Positions 1-51,503 of a stretch of DNA of 64,000 nt are shown piece after piece. The notes under the pieces were generated by a model. That model was not told where the DNA came from, did not search any database, and saw nothing but the letters and a program-made list of their open reading frames with translations. Source of the DNA: Synaphobranchus kaupii (taxonomy: Eukaryota > Chordata > Actinopteri > Anguilliformes > Synaphobranchidae); contig CM056377.1 in the NCBI GenBank assembly GCA_029718625.1, forward strand, positions 103,924,585 to 103,988,584, written 5' to 3'. The position numbers and the translations under genes were made by a program. The first letter of the stretch is position 1. Every line of letters begins with the position of its first letter.

Positions 1-1149
1 GGGGCATGGTTATGTTGTCTGCGTTGCTGTCATCTCTTGTTTGGTTAAATTGTGGAGACACCAAGAAGTACCGGCTGCGGCCTGTCACATTTTCATAAGC
101 TTCTGTGGGTGCACAGCTGAGACAAAACACTAACTAATAAGACAGTTCTATGTGAGAATACTTTTTTTCTTCTGCATAATGTGACATAGGCTGATGCACA
201 TGCTTTTAAAGTAAGATGTGCATCGAATGGATAATATTTTGAGAAGGATGGGATTTTCTTTATCAGTTTTAAAGCTCATTTGAAGGGAATTTGTGATAAC
301 AGTGGAAAGTGGCCTTTTTATTTCTAAATGGGATGAATAATAAAATTTATTTTTAATTATTAAACCTTTGGGTTTTTTTTTCAGAGCAAAGTTTAAGCAC
401 TACAAATACAATGACCTAATTATCTGGGCAGATTTAGCCTTTCTGTGCTTCTGTTTAATTTAGTTTGGTGGCCATCTGCCCATCTCCTATAAGACCACTA
501 ATGGAAAGTTGAGAGGGAAGATATTCCTGTTATTGATGGGATCTGTTTCTTTCACCATATCCCAGCTAGGTGGCTTGCACAGACCAAAGGGGCAGGTGGT
601 AGCAATGGCATCGCCCGTGTTGTCCAGTGCGAGTGTTCAGGACTGTACGGGTGAAGGGAGCCCAGTGGCTGTACTGTAGATAAGAAGCAGCTGGTATAGA
701 CAGCTACAGGAAGTTAATGGAGAAACAGGAAAGGAATGCCAAGCTAAAGGAAGCCTAAACAACACAGAGGAGACCAGACCAGAAAGCAGGCAAAACCAGG
801 AAGAACAGCAGAATCAAAGGAGAAGTGTTGCTTATTTGAACCTTTTGAACAGTGTGTAAATGCGCCAGGACTGATCGCGCATGGTTATGTGAATCCTGTG
901 GCTTGGTGGATGTGTTTTTTTTTCCCCACGGTGAATATGTCCTATTTGCAGATTTTGCCTTTGATCAGTATCTGTATGTGCCTTTGTCTTGATATTCCTA
1001 TAATAAAAGCAACCCACTCTTCTTATAAGGAATGCTTCAAGGTTCCAGCCTTCCAGTGTGTTTATGGATGGGAGTGGAAAAGTGGTAATTGGGTTGATAG
1101 TTGCCATGTATATAATCAGAGTTGATTAAATTTCTTGCTTTTATTTCAG
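1..1149. other. Intron before the first helix exon in window
   Basis: No coding exon is seen here. The stretch is moderately AT-rich and ends in a good branch/pyrimidine region before the acceptor at 1149. No element with clear ends is visible. Confidence 0.6.
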
Positions 1150-40376
<39,227 letters not shown>

Positions 40377-40456
40377 AGCTGCCCCTGCACCCCCACAAGC
40401 CTTAGAAGCCAACAACACACAGCAAGATGAAATGCTCCTGAAAGAGAGAACACTTA

Positions 40457-40462
40457 AATAAA
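40457..40462 (+). promoter_or_regulatory. Polyadenylation signal AATAAA
   Basis: This is the first canonical hexamer, 80 nt after the stop. It is followed by a T-rich stretch (gcgttttttgtcattttt) that could serve as the downstream element. Confidence 0.6.
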
Positions 40463-40539
40463 GCGTTTTTTGTCATTTTTATCCCTTGAAAAAGGGATAG
40501 GTTACTGAGCATGTCCATGAGCCGTACCCTGCTGAGACA

Positions 40540-40545
40540 AATAAA
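40540..40545 (+). promoter_or_regulatory. Second polyadenylation signal AATAAA
   Basis: This is a second canonical hexamer 83 nt downstream of the first, within agacaaataaagg. Either could be used. Confidence 0.45.
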
Positions 40546-40565
40546 GGACTTCTCCGGAAGAACAC

Positions 40566-42556
40566 AGTCTATAGGGGATAAGACCAGCTCAATGAAGTAC
40601 AGGACAACAGTATATCAATATGTATAAAAAGCATATCATTCTGTAATCAAAACGGTGCTTGGAGGTCATTGTGTTCTGGACAGAGTGGTCCATGATCCCC
40701 ACAAGGAGCTGGTGTTCCACAGCCCATTGAGCACCACAGGCTCCCACACAATAGCACTGTCTAATGCAAATGTTCCTAAAAGTGCAATAGCTTGAGGATT
40801 TAGTGTGATAGAATTATTGCATTTTCAATCAAAAGGTTTTTGATATGTATTTTTTAAAATAAATTTCAACCTGTTGTCCACTCTGGACATGTACATCTTA
40901 TCAGATGGTGCTCTACCTCCTATATGTTTTGCCTTCAAATATATTAAAGGTGCTTGTGTTTAAGAATTTATTTCAAGTTGTATGTACTGGTTACATCAAG
41001 ATATGTTCTGTTGTAAGAGTACTTATTTGAATTTGGTCAATTATTTCATTACATACTATTTATATGACCGTTATGTTGATAAGATTTACATGTCACATCT
41101 TTTGGATTTATGTTTTCATTTGATGTGGGAGCTGCCTACCAATGGCAACTCTTCAATGGTGCTGCAATAGATTAGAAGAGTTCATCAGTGAGTTTGCCAT
41201 TTTTCCTTTGTATATTTTGACATTATATGGTTAATTATTTATATCATTTTTGCTCAAATTACTGTACCCCAAATAAATTATGCCATTTCTCAGAGATTTA
41301 TCTGCTCAACTACCATTTTATAAATAATTTTTATTTATGTATAATGTGTATTTGTATGTACACACAGATATGTGACTGCATGTACATTGCATATATACGC
41401 ATTCACTCACTATTTTCAATGTTTGTTAGTGATAAACAAACTGGCAGCTAACAGGCCAGAACATGAAAATACCACACACAATAATTATGTTTTAAGTTAT
41501 ATTACATTAATTAAAGTGTAATAATATAGATGCTTGAGGATAAAATAAAACTGTAAATATGAATTATGTTGAAATAAATGTCTTAATCCCCTAAGAATTT
41601 AATTTTTGATATTTATCTTCTTTTCGATATTTGATGTCATATTTATTGTTGGAAAGAAATGCCACACAAGAAATACTGTCCTCACAATCGGATATTAAAC
41701 ATGGCAATCACTTATTTCCATTACTATAAAATATACTCATATAAATATCCCAGTATTTTAATAATCATTTGAAGCATGTATTATAAACCCCTGTCATAGT
41801 GTTATTTGGAAAAGAAATTGTTATAACTTCTAGACATGGAAACAGGATCTGGGTTTGATCAGTGTCTGTTTTGCATTTCATGAAACTATTGGTTGTTCCA
41901 AATCTGTTCAGGTTTTTTATCCTTTTTCATTCAACCATAATCTAGTCCTCATCTGGAAAAGTGTATGAAAGCCATTAATCAATATATAGTTACTCTTTGA
42001 AACAAATGACTTACTGTAACTGATTAATAACATAACTGAATCATTGAATTCTTCCTCAACTATTTGATGTAAATACAGCCGTCTTTCAATCAGCCTAATT
42101 CCCATAGTCATACTACAAGTTCTGCCTTTTCAAAATCTTAGCAATCCCAGTTTCTTAGATGCCCAGCCCAACTACATGTTTTGTTCTGCTTAAGTACTGT
42201 CACCAGGTTTACTGTTATAGTTTACAGTAATAATGTAGCTTCATGGAAGGCTGCACATGTTACCAGTAGCAGGGCAGGCAGGCAATTAAGAAAATGTATT
42301 TATTGGATTGTATCCCTGGTGACTGAGACTGTTCTGCCAGCACACCTGCTAAAGTCTGAAGTATGTGAGCTGTTGATGCACACTATGTTCAGCAGGGGGC
42401 AACACCCACCCATCAGTATTCTTGTCTACATTTCTGACATCGAAACCTCCAATACTCTGATTTTGCTAGATTTAACGGCATAGTAAAGAGACAGATTTGG
42501 TGGAATTAATTATCGCTGTTAATGTGCTACTTTTCTGTTTTGTTTATTTAGACATT

Positions 42557-42558
<2 letters not shown>
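40566..42558. other. Downstream of col24a1: distal 3' UTR or intergenic
   Basis: Very AT-rich sequence without recognisable coding content. It may hold a longer 3' UTR isoform, as additional AATAAA-like hexamers occur near 40857 and 41571. Confidence 0.4.

Positions 42559-42602
<44 letters not shown>
42559..42602. repeat. (TA)n microsatellite
   Basis: An uninterrupted TA run of about 21 units. Confidence 0.95.
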
Positions 42603-42608
<6 letters not shown>

Positions 42609-43566
42609 GTGTTGAGTTGACCCTATAATTATTAAATTTTAATGTATATTTTAAAAACCAGTTGTGGAATTGGAATGTTTGTGTAATTTATGGATAATGT
42701 CTCGGTATTTAACATGTACATCTAATATATAAGCAGAATAAAAGGACAGTGGTTGGAAATTAATGGAACTAGCATAGAATTCTGCTATTATTCTGCATTC
42801 AACACCTCGAAATAAGCCATTATGCTTTACAGGCCTTTCCAGCATCACATCACATTCAGATTGCACCTTTATGCATTATTACAGTTGGAAAGTCAGTCTG
42901 GAGGTCTGTTAGTACTTAAAAGTAGGCTGGAAATGCAGTTCTTGCATTTCTTGAATGAAATGGCTTAAATTGCATGCTCATTATAATTTACAGTATCCCA
43001 GCCCCTGGCATAAATGTGATGATATTTGGAAGAAAAAATCATATCCGTCTTAGTTGTTATACTGACTTGAGTACCCTAACATGCACAGTAAGTGTTAAAA
43101 AGGCAGCAATGGGCTTCAGTTTTATTACAGGGTTGTTGTACATATTTATTTATTTATAAATCATACACAACAATTACATTGCAGAGATTATTTAGAACTG
43201 ATAGTATTTCATAAGGTAATACACTCACGCACCATGAAAACTGTCATCTGTGTCCTGATAACTCAAACTGCATTATAAAGATTCAACTGGGCAGTGGGCA
43301 TGGGACATTTTGGGAAACTGCAAGAAATGCATCACAGGGATCAGGGTAAAGCACATTGAATAAAATTACTTTATCTCTCATTCATACTTGACTATTACAA
43401 AAGTGATCTGTACAACATATAAAACTACAAGAATAAGAACAAGAACAACAATAACAACAGCATGAATAACAGTTCGCACTTGGTCTACACAAAAAAAAAC
43501 TTTAAAAAAATGTGTCTCACTATTATTGTCAGACTAATCACGAGTGTCTTTCTTTTTGGACCGCAA
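42603..43566. other. Intergenic, no gene seen
   Basis: AT-rich sequence, no coding or repeat borders recognised. Confidence 0.4.
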
Positions 43567-43690
43567 CTACTGTATTCGTAAATTGAATAGGTGAATAGAA
43601 CCGTGCGTTCTCGTTATCAGCTGCAGCACAAATTCACTGAGCTTTAACTTTACTGTAAGACTACATAGATTTGATGACATTAAAACATAT

Positions 43691-43999
43691 CTAAAGGTCA
43701 CTGAATCTGAATAATCCGTAGCAGATCCAAAAGTCCAGGTAATGGCGTTGTACTTCATACACACACTTGGGGGCGCTCACTACTATCGTATTCACTACGG
43801 CTGAACTCTTCTGTGGTAACATCAGAGACAAAAGTATCTCTGGTGGCGATATCGTTTTGTTTTCCGGTAACGTTACGTTATGTGAGTCTCTAACATCAAT
43901 GAGGGAAATTTGATAGGCATAGAAAATTAAACTAACATTGTAGAGTAAGACAAAGAACCAAAAGGACAAATAACTTACATTGACAAAATAAGTTTCCAT
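43691..43999 (-). other. Weak candidate gene start on - strand
   Basis: An ATG at 43999 opens a 102-codon frame whose first ~30 residues are hydrophobic (LSFWFFVLLYNVSLIFY). A GTAAGT directly follows the first seven codons, so a splice donor rather than a continuous ORF is equally possible. The region upstream on this strand (44000-44300) is comparatively rich in ACG/CGT motifs and has further GTAA-type donors. I recognise no protein family and regard this as speculative. Confidence 0.2.
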
Positions 44000-44299
44000 G
44001 TTATTAGCGTGAGAAATGTTCTGGCAACCAGCCTGGCTGATGTTAGTAAGTATACAGTCTATGGTATTACCTCGTGAGTTTCCGTGCAGTATGAACGACT
44101 AAAACGTTATTATGTTTGGCAAAAATAGATTGAGTCGCAGTCCGCTGTCCACTTACTTAGGTGTTAGTCTCAGAATAGGAGCTAATGGTTAACGTTACAT
44201 ACTTGTGGGGAACGACGTGGATTGGCGATGCCAATGAATATGCGTCCCGGCCATTTTAGAAACGTTTACAGCATCGAATCTTCACATTATTTGTAATTA

Positions 44300-45950
44300 T
44301 TCTAATGTTTGAAACGAATGACGCATACAAATGAGTAGCAAATCACAAGAAAATGAAGAAATATGAATGTCATAGAGGCTAAAACCCAGGAAAAGATTAG
44401 TTAAAACTTTAGGCTGAGGGGTAACCAAGTAAACTCACTGACCCCACCGATTCACAGCTGTTGTGCCATCACTCTATCGAGCCACAGAGATGACAAGGTT
44501 TGGGAAGTTAACTGAGACACCACTATTGTTTTAGGCTGGTTTAGCCATTAGAGCCACAGTGAGCCACGTCCCCTGTTTAACATAAAATCCAAAAGGAAAT
44601 TATTATTTTAGCTGAACTGTCCTTCACTGTAGAGAATCGGGACATTGTTACAAATTATTTCCTCATGTGATGATTGTGCTTCATACTAAGACATCAACAC
44701 CTATTTCAGCAACAGCTTTGGGTGTACTCAATTATAATAATATGGGCAGATATAAAAAGAGAACTCAAGGCAACAAAGCAAAAGCACTCAAAAGCCAAAC
44801 CATTGTGTAGTATTGTAGCAGAGGACTCTAATCAAGTGGTGCAGTTTGGGTAGCACATGCAGGATAGTTAATTATGTATTTAACCTCCTATCAGTACCCC
44901 AGTTGAATATTGCAATACATTTTACTTTTTGAACTCAGCCCGGCTTTTATAGCCCAGCCTTGCTTTGCTTCAGGTTTTTGGCACAAAGAAGTGCTAAGGC
45001 TGCTGGCAGAAGGCACAACAACCTCAAATAACCCATTGTTGTTCCTAATGAATTTATATGGAGTTCTTAATCCACCTCATTGAGCAAGACATTTCACACT
45101 GTGCCAATGCAAATGAGCATAGTAGCCCTCTTGATCAGGAGACACAATGGCTATTTCTCTCATGTGAATTGTTACCGGTTGAATTCACAGAATAAAAGCC
45201 AAAGGGTGGCAATTATGAGTAAGCAAATGGGAAAGTATGATGTTATACCGCAGTGTAATAAAGGAAGTCAGTAGCACTGTTTCAGTGAAAGTGTGAAAAT
45301 ACCAGTTTGCTTTCATATACAAATATGTGATTAGAATGTTCTTAACCACACATTTCAATGCTGATGCAACAATCACTACTGGTAATTGAAAGAATAAAAA
45401 TAAAAAAATAGGTTACACTTCAAAGGGTTAAAACTGATCTGAAAACTGAATTACACCCAGCTATATTTTTATACAGTATATTCATATTGGTGTGGGCCTT
45501 TTGTAGATATCTAAATTATGTTCACATTAATAAATGTGCAAAAAGTCCAGAGTTGAAGGCAATTGCAGGGCTCAAAAGTGCGACTGTTTTGTTTGCATAT
45601 GTGACCTATATTTGAACTGTTTGACCTGGTATTTAAATTGGGGGCACTGATGTGACCACAAACAATTGTCCTGGTGCGACTGTCAGTTTTTTATTTTTTT
45701 TAGTAATGCGAGCAACCTATCACAATCAGACAGACTGCCATGTTTATTTTCCCTTTAACCATTCTAACCAACCAAACATCAGCTTCACTTCACTTATCTC
45801 TATGCTAGTTTTAGATTTGCTAATATCGGTCACTGACAACTGCCAAGCGAGCTGGCATTTCCTAAACCTAACTAACGCTACTTAACTGAACCGGTTTTTT
45901 TCCCTCAAGGATAATAAAATGAAACGAACAATAATTTTGAATAATGTTTT
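44300..45950. other. Intergenic, no gene seen
   Basis: No coding region recognised. A repeat-like patch near 45560-45700 contains ctcaaaagtgcgactgtttt and ctggtgcgactgtc but lacks clear ends. Confidence 0.4.
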
Positions 45951-45951
45951 C

Positions 45952-46019
45952 ACACAAAAAAAGGTGAAAATCAATAGGCCAATGGTTTCACAAAAAAAAG
46001 GTGAAAATCAATAGGCCAT
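45952..46019 (+). repeat. Two-copy tandem repeat (~33 bp)
   Basis: The unit caaaaaaaggtgaaaatcaa followed by taggcca is present twice back to back, separated by atggtttca. Confidence 0.85.
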
Positions 46020-46454
46020 TAGCGAAGTTGATCAAGATGTCCAACCACCAGCAAAGAGTGGCAAAAATAATTTACTCCTGGTTAAGGTATGAGGCGGGCA
46101 AAATGTTGGTTACTTTGAACTGCAAAAAATGTGGAGTGGAGATCGGGAGTGAAACCCAGTTTTCAGATATTCAAGTTCGCTATTCAAATTCAGTCATTAC
46201 TTTTTTCCCAAGGCAAATTGTTTGGAAATGAATTGCGTTCTGCATAGCATGATTTGTGAAATTATCACAGGTCATATTTTTATTCAGCTCCAATGCACTT
46301 CAGTTAGGGTATGTGCATTAGCCAAAATTGCAAAGCCTCATAATTTCATAATTCAACTACTAAGAGATTTCAAACCGGTTGCATTTTGCTGAGGGTGATT
46401 TGTGAATTATTTTACTGTGTATAAAAAGGGCTACAATTGCAACATAGTTCGCCT

Positions 46455-46560
46455 GATACGGATGTCAACATCCTCAAATTAAAGCTGAAAGTCTGCACCT
46501 CATAGCCACTGTTCCATTTCAAATCCAATGTGCTGGAGTACAGTGCCAAAACAACAACAA
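46455..46560 (+). repeat. Interspersed repeat, copy 2
   Basis: The block has cctcaaattaaagctgaaag, tctgcacc and gctggagtacagtgccaaaa in this order, the inverse complement of the block at 34113-34330. About three quarters of positions agree by eye. Confidence 0.65.
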
Positions 46561-47830
46561 AAAAGTGTCACTATCCGAATATTTTTGTACTGCACTGTAA
46601 TTCCCAAAATACTCATCAGACAATAAAGTATTAAGCTGCCAGTGTCTTCTCTGTACCATTTTAAAAGGAAAGACATTTCCAAAACAAGTAGAGCACAATC
46701 TGAGATCACAGTACAAGGTGCAATAGTAGGTACAAGAGTGGACTAGGGAGTACTATGATATACAGAAGAGAAAAATACTATGCACCATTGGGTATTGTAT
46801 TTGTCTCAATAGTCTAAAATTCTGTACTCAAAAAGAAGGATCCCAGGCATTGATATCTGTAGCTGTTTAAAAAGTACAAATGGCTTCCCTGTTGTTTCCC
46901 TGGCCAGGCCTTACCAGGCCCCTCAGCTTTTATGGACAGTCTGGTCTGGCAGTGTAGTATGCTACATCAACACAGAAATAATGGTATGAAAAAGTGCCTG
47001 AAAAGGTACGAGGCTTGTCAGGTCTTAAATTTCAACATCTTGGGGGCAAGGCCATATGGCCTTCAAGAATCATTGAATTTACGGGGGCAACAAGGCCAGC
47101 TGGTGGGGCACTTAGGCTATCAACCAAATTCAGGTTTTGGATCCTGCTAAAAGTGTGGATATATGGTTCAAATAATTACAGTAGGTATTACTTGCCTATA
47201 TATATTTTTAAATTACCCATAACCTCTAATAAACTAGGCTACATACAAAAAAGAATGCAATCAATGACATTTATTACACAAAAGAGATTGCATGGTGTCA
47301 ATATTTTTAGCAAACAGCTGTATGTGTGAACTCATGTTATAAAATGGATAGATCCGGTCCACTGTTCCTATTAGTCAAATTGTGTTCCAGCCATAACAAT
47401 AATCCCGGTAAATAGAATGTTTGCACACTGTTTTAACATCATTGTGAGTTTGACCATTTTAAATAGTATAATGTTAACGGATCCATTAGCCTACACAAAC
47501 AGTATAGCAAAGTTACGGAAAACTGAAACATTTAACGAACAGTAGGCCTACACTTTACTGGTGAAAAACGGATGAAGAATAGGCTACCCAGTGTACCCAC
47601 TGCCTCCTCCTGCGTTGACAGTTACTTCACAGGGTTTCCGCTGGTAATAATAAGACATGGTGCTCATGGCCGTAACTACATATGAGGGTTTTTTTTTTTA
47701 GTTGCACATTTTTAAAAAGTAATAATATTGTTCTATACTGTTTCTAAAGCGTGTGCTGCGTGCATGAAACAATTTGTTTGCTGAACGCACCCCAAGTCCA
47801 GCACAAGAAATCGTTTCATGCAATGAAATG
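46561..47830. other. Repeat-rich intergenic sequence
   Basis: No gene is seen. The segment gggggcaaggccatatggcc at 47043-47062 and the ggtttccgctggtaataata at 47631 resemble common fish repeats, but no ends can be placed. Confidence 0.35.
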
Positions 47831-48046
47831 TTAGCTAGCTGACATTTTCAAAATGAGCTCACTGACTGAATATTTCAACAATAAACACATGAATCGTCAA
47901 AATAATATTGATTACATTAACTAGACTAGATAGGCCAGTGATGCCATATCTAGTCTAGTTAATTTAATCAATATTATTTTGACGATTCGTGTTTATTGTT
48001 GAAATTTTCAGTCAGTGAGCTCATTTAGAAAATGTCAGCTAGCTAA
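47831..48046. repeat. Inverted repeat / hairpin, ~100-bp arms
   Basis: Arms starting ttagctagctgacattttc and ending gaaaatgtcagctagctaa are near-perfect inverted copies. They meet around tctagtctagttaat with a centre of about 15 bp near 47935-47948. It is too AT-rich and short to code. It may be a small fold-back MITE. Confidence 0.85.
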
Positions 48047-49033
48047 TGTTAGCTAACTAGCTAGTAGTATGACCCGAATGCTGGGTTGATACCAAGCGAA
48101 GTATTAACGTCAGCTATTCAATGCAAGCTAGCTATCTATCTAACGTTATATAAAAATGTTTGCAATCAAGTGGACATTTTACGTTTTCAACAATAAACAA
48201 CTTCTAGCTAAGTAAATCACATCATATATGAACAAGGTAACTTAGTTTATGAATCAATTCAATGATGTCACAGAGTCAGTTATTTATCCCTTTTCCACAA
48301 ACTGTCCTGGTCTATATTTATGAAAAATGACAGGTTTAAATAGCAATGAAACTGTTTTGTGTGGGTGAATTATCCTGTGTTTGACTCCCTTACTTTCTGT
48401 TTTAAACCTGTGTTTGTTGGGGTCATAACAATACCAAAAGCGGAATACTTATCTACAATGAATTACATGTGGCTGATTGAATATAGCTACCGTTCATGTA
48501 AAAATATGTGAGACCTGCAGGAAATGCTGCCCCCCCTCTGGTCATCACATGCCTCACTTACAATTAGGTTCTAGAGCTGGGGCTGATTCGAATCCTTATA
48601 GTTACCAATCTAAACAAATAGAACAATATGAAAGGGATTATTCAAAGCTCAAATGTATGCTCTCGTCAATTTTGTGTTTTGACCATTTGTGAACTGTTAA
48701 ACTCGTTTACCATGCTTTGTGGGTGTGACTTTTTTGCAGTGTCATCACCATTCATATCTATACAATCAATGATGATGTTTATGAATAAATTGTTTACTAG
48801 AGCACTAAATTGTTTACAATAGCACAAAGTTCTTCATAGATCTAGCCTCTTAATTTTGCTCTCAAAGTGCACCAGATTGATGCATTTAACTTTAAAATGT
48901 ACAAAATTTTCTTCTGGGGGGGCATGCCCCCGGACACCCCTAGACAAACTAATTTCCAAACCCTGGTTACAGCCCTGATGGTGCTGCATCACAGCAAGAT
49001 TTAGAGCGTAAATCCCCCGAAAACACATACATT
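48047..49033. other. Repeat-rich intergenic sequence
   Basis: No gene is seen. A segment at 48839-48970 with gcaccagattgatgcattta and gggggggcatgcccccggac looks like a common fish repeat; its borders are unclear. Confidence 0.35.
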
Positions 49034-50231
49034 TTAAAGGGTAACTAAACACACTAGTTTCGCTAGACCCCGCCCCCTTTTGAAATTCGAAAAATGCCAA
49101 AATCTGGGCGTGATAAGGTAATAATATAGGGGCTGTGCTCCAGGTATCAAACCACACCCCAGCAATTTTTTTCACTATTAGCCAAAAGCTCATTTCTACT
49201 CTAAACAACACTCACAGCGGCTGCTTTATTCCACTCTGTTAGGGATGTACGTTGCAAAGCTAAACGTGTAGCATGCATATACTACAACTTCTGACTCAAC
49301 TATTTGGCCGAAATCCCCCCTTTCTGCAGGAAATACCACATATAGCTAGCAATAATAAACCCTTAAACATAAATTCAACAATATTTTTTAAAAGTGAGCA
49401 GTTCATTAACTGCTCTCATCCACAGTCAGCACTGCAGCTCACACTGAACGGTGTCCTGTAGCGGGAGCAATGGTTTGTTTACAAAAAATATTCAACATAA
49501 ACAGGTCAGCAAGGGCACAGTGTAAACAAAGTAAACAATAGATACTTCACTTACCTCGTCAGAATAAAAAAATCTGTTTTGTTTTAACATAAAAATACAG
49601 GTAGCCTAATAGCCACACCATGCATGCAACGCAGAGAGTAGCTCTCCACGTTCCTGTCAGATACGCAGTTTGCATATGCTTTATACTGTATATATATTTT
49701 TTTTAAATAAACTAGCTAGCTACTTGCTAAGCTAGACTGAAAAACGAACTATCAAAAAACAAGGGACTATCAAGCTGACTATAAAAAAAATATATACCAA
49801 AAATAAATAGGCTACTATAACTAGAATATTTAAAAAATCTAAACCGTAAGCTAGCTATATCGCTCGCTCGCTCGCTCTCTCTATCTCCTCTCCACGCAGA
49901 TCAACCACTGCGCTGCCCGCCCTCACTCCAAAACTTCAGGGTGTAGCCACCGAACTATCGGTGGGCGTAGCTGTACAGGTTTCTATTTCGTCACCGGGAG
50001 GAATACGTCAGCTGGAGGAAATTTCTGGCTAATCACAGATTGAATGTGCAGTACCAAACGTTTTACCACTAGAGACACTTTTGAGCCAGATTCTTAAAGT
50101 TACGTTTTTTTGCACTGACTGCAGTAATTTGTCAAAATTTGGACCAGGATCAATCAGTAATACTTAGAAAAAACCAAATGCATCAGTTATCATCTAAAAT
50201 AAGTTGTTTTAGTGCTTTGTTACCCTTTTAA
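49034..50231. mobile_element. TTAA-flanked non-autonomous element (~1.2 kb)
   Basis: The left end TTAAAGGGTAACTAAACAC and right end GTGCTTTGTTACCCTTTTAA are inverted repeats bordered by TTAA. The interior is AT-rich with GC patches (cgccccctttt, cgctgcccgccctcactcc) and shows no transposase motif. Confidence 0.72.
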
Positions 50232-50407
50232 TGTGATTACTGACACTCAACAAATTTCTGCCCAACACATGAGACGCTCAAACTGGCATTTTGTACCAGA
50301 CGCAGTGAGTATATTTTTCTCCACTGTTCTCTCCTCCATTTCTCTAGAAAAACTTGGTATTGACTTGGCAAAGTCCTCTGTGATTGATCAGAAACTGGAT
50401 ATCAGTT

Positions 50408-50877
50408 ATGAATGAGTTAGCAAGCTAGCTAATAATAATGTTACCATAGGTTCCTTGGGAAGCTCATCGCCATCAGTATAGGCTATATTATCTTGCAGTA
50501 CCTAAGTAGAATCGTAGTCAGTGACTTTGTTGCAGTCATTTAATTATAGCAGCTAAGCATGATTTAGGAAGATGTGATGCCCTGGCCTGGACAATGAAAG
50601 AGATAATTATTTGACAGATCAAGGATAAATTTGCTTAACGTTACAAGCAAAACAAATAATAACCTACTTTATCTTACTTGCGGTGAATCCAACATCTAAG
50701 AGGAATCAGTTTGCAAGCTAGCTAATAATAGCGTCACCTAGCAGGCTAATCGCCTTCAATAGTAGGCTATCTTGCAGTAAGTATAATCATATTCAGTGAC
50801 TTCATTGCTGATGCCCTGGACACGAAAAGAAAGATTTCGACTGTCAATCAAGGATAAGTTTCCTTACATGAGTTGTC
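50408..50877 (+). repeat. Imperfect direct duplication
   Basis: Segments at about 50413-50640 and 50708-50877 share, in the same order, caagctagctaataata, tcgccatcag/tcgccttcaa, aggctat, cttgcagta, cagtgactt and gatgccctgg, ending atcaaggataa. They are diverged and differ by indels. Confidence 0.7.
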
Positions 50878-51179
50878 AGCTGTGGTCACAATTCGAATCC
50901 GTTTCTGTTAACGGTTGATAACCAATAAGTAACAACATAAAGCATTAAGGAAGAAGATGTCCAATCACGATATACAAACATTTTTTCCACGGCACTGGTA
51001 AATATGTTGATGGGTCACACAGGTTTGACTTGCAGGCATTTCAGTCAAAGTAAAAGGGCAGTCCGGCCACAATGGCCTAAAGACTCGCAAAAGTTATAAA
51101 GGCATCGCGGGCAAATAGCAGGGCACTGATGGCCATGGCCGTATGGCCGCCGTGTAATTTCTGCCCTGCCCTTAGCTAT

Positions 51180-51503
51180 GGGTTTAATAATAATAACTTG
51201 CATTTATATAGCGCCTTTCTCGATACTCAAAGCACTTACAGTGATGAGGGGGAAACTCGCCTCTACCACCACCAATGTGTAGCACCCACTTGGGTGATGC
51301 AACGGCAGCCATTTTGCGCCGTTTATTTGACCAGAGGGAAGATTGCCCCCTTCTGGTCCACCAACACCACATCCAGTAGCAACTTAGTTTTCCCAGGAGG
51401 TCTCCCATCCAAGTACTAACCAAGCCCACACCTGCTTAGCTTCAGCAATTCAGCAGGAGCAGATTGCATGGTGGTATGGCTGCTGGCTGCTGCTGGGTTT
51501 AAT
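51180..51503 (-). mobile_element. 5S rRNA-derived SINE (SINE3-type) with TSD
   Basis: On the - strand the head (from 51494 leftwards) is 5S rRNA-like: it has gccataccaccatgc, box A-like gctaagcagg and box C-like ttagtacttggatgggagac. The 3' tail reads ggcgctatataaatgcaagt then attattatta, as in LINE-derived tails of fish SINEs. A 9-bp direct repeat gggtttaat flanks the insertion (51180-51188 and 51495-51503). It is not a functional 5S gene because the end diverges. Confidence 0.88.

Larger units (their letters stand above)
40377..40565 (+). other. col24a1: col24a1 3' UTR (proximal part)
   Basis: Non-coding sequence follows the stop codon. Canonical AATAAA hexamers occur at 40457-40462 and 40540-40545. 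Further A/T-rich hexamers occur at about 40857 and 41571, so a longer UTR is possible. The true cleavage site cannot be fixed from sequence alone. Confidence 0.6.

Noticed and set aside
51129..51429. Open frames on both strands near 51.2 kb
   Set aside because: The sequence is a 5S-derived SINE; its coding appearance is incidental.
51390..51494. A functional 5S rRNA gene on the - strand
   Set aside because: The 5S similarity ends early, the sequence carries substitutions, and it continues into a LINE-type tail with a target duplication, which identifies a SINE.
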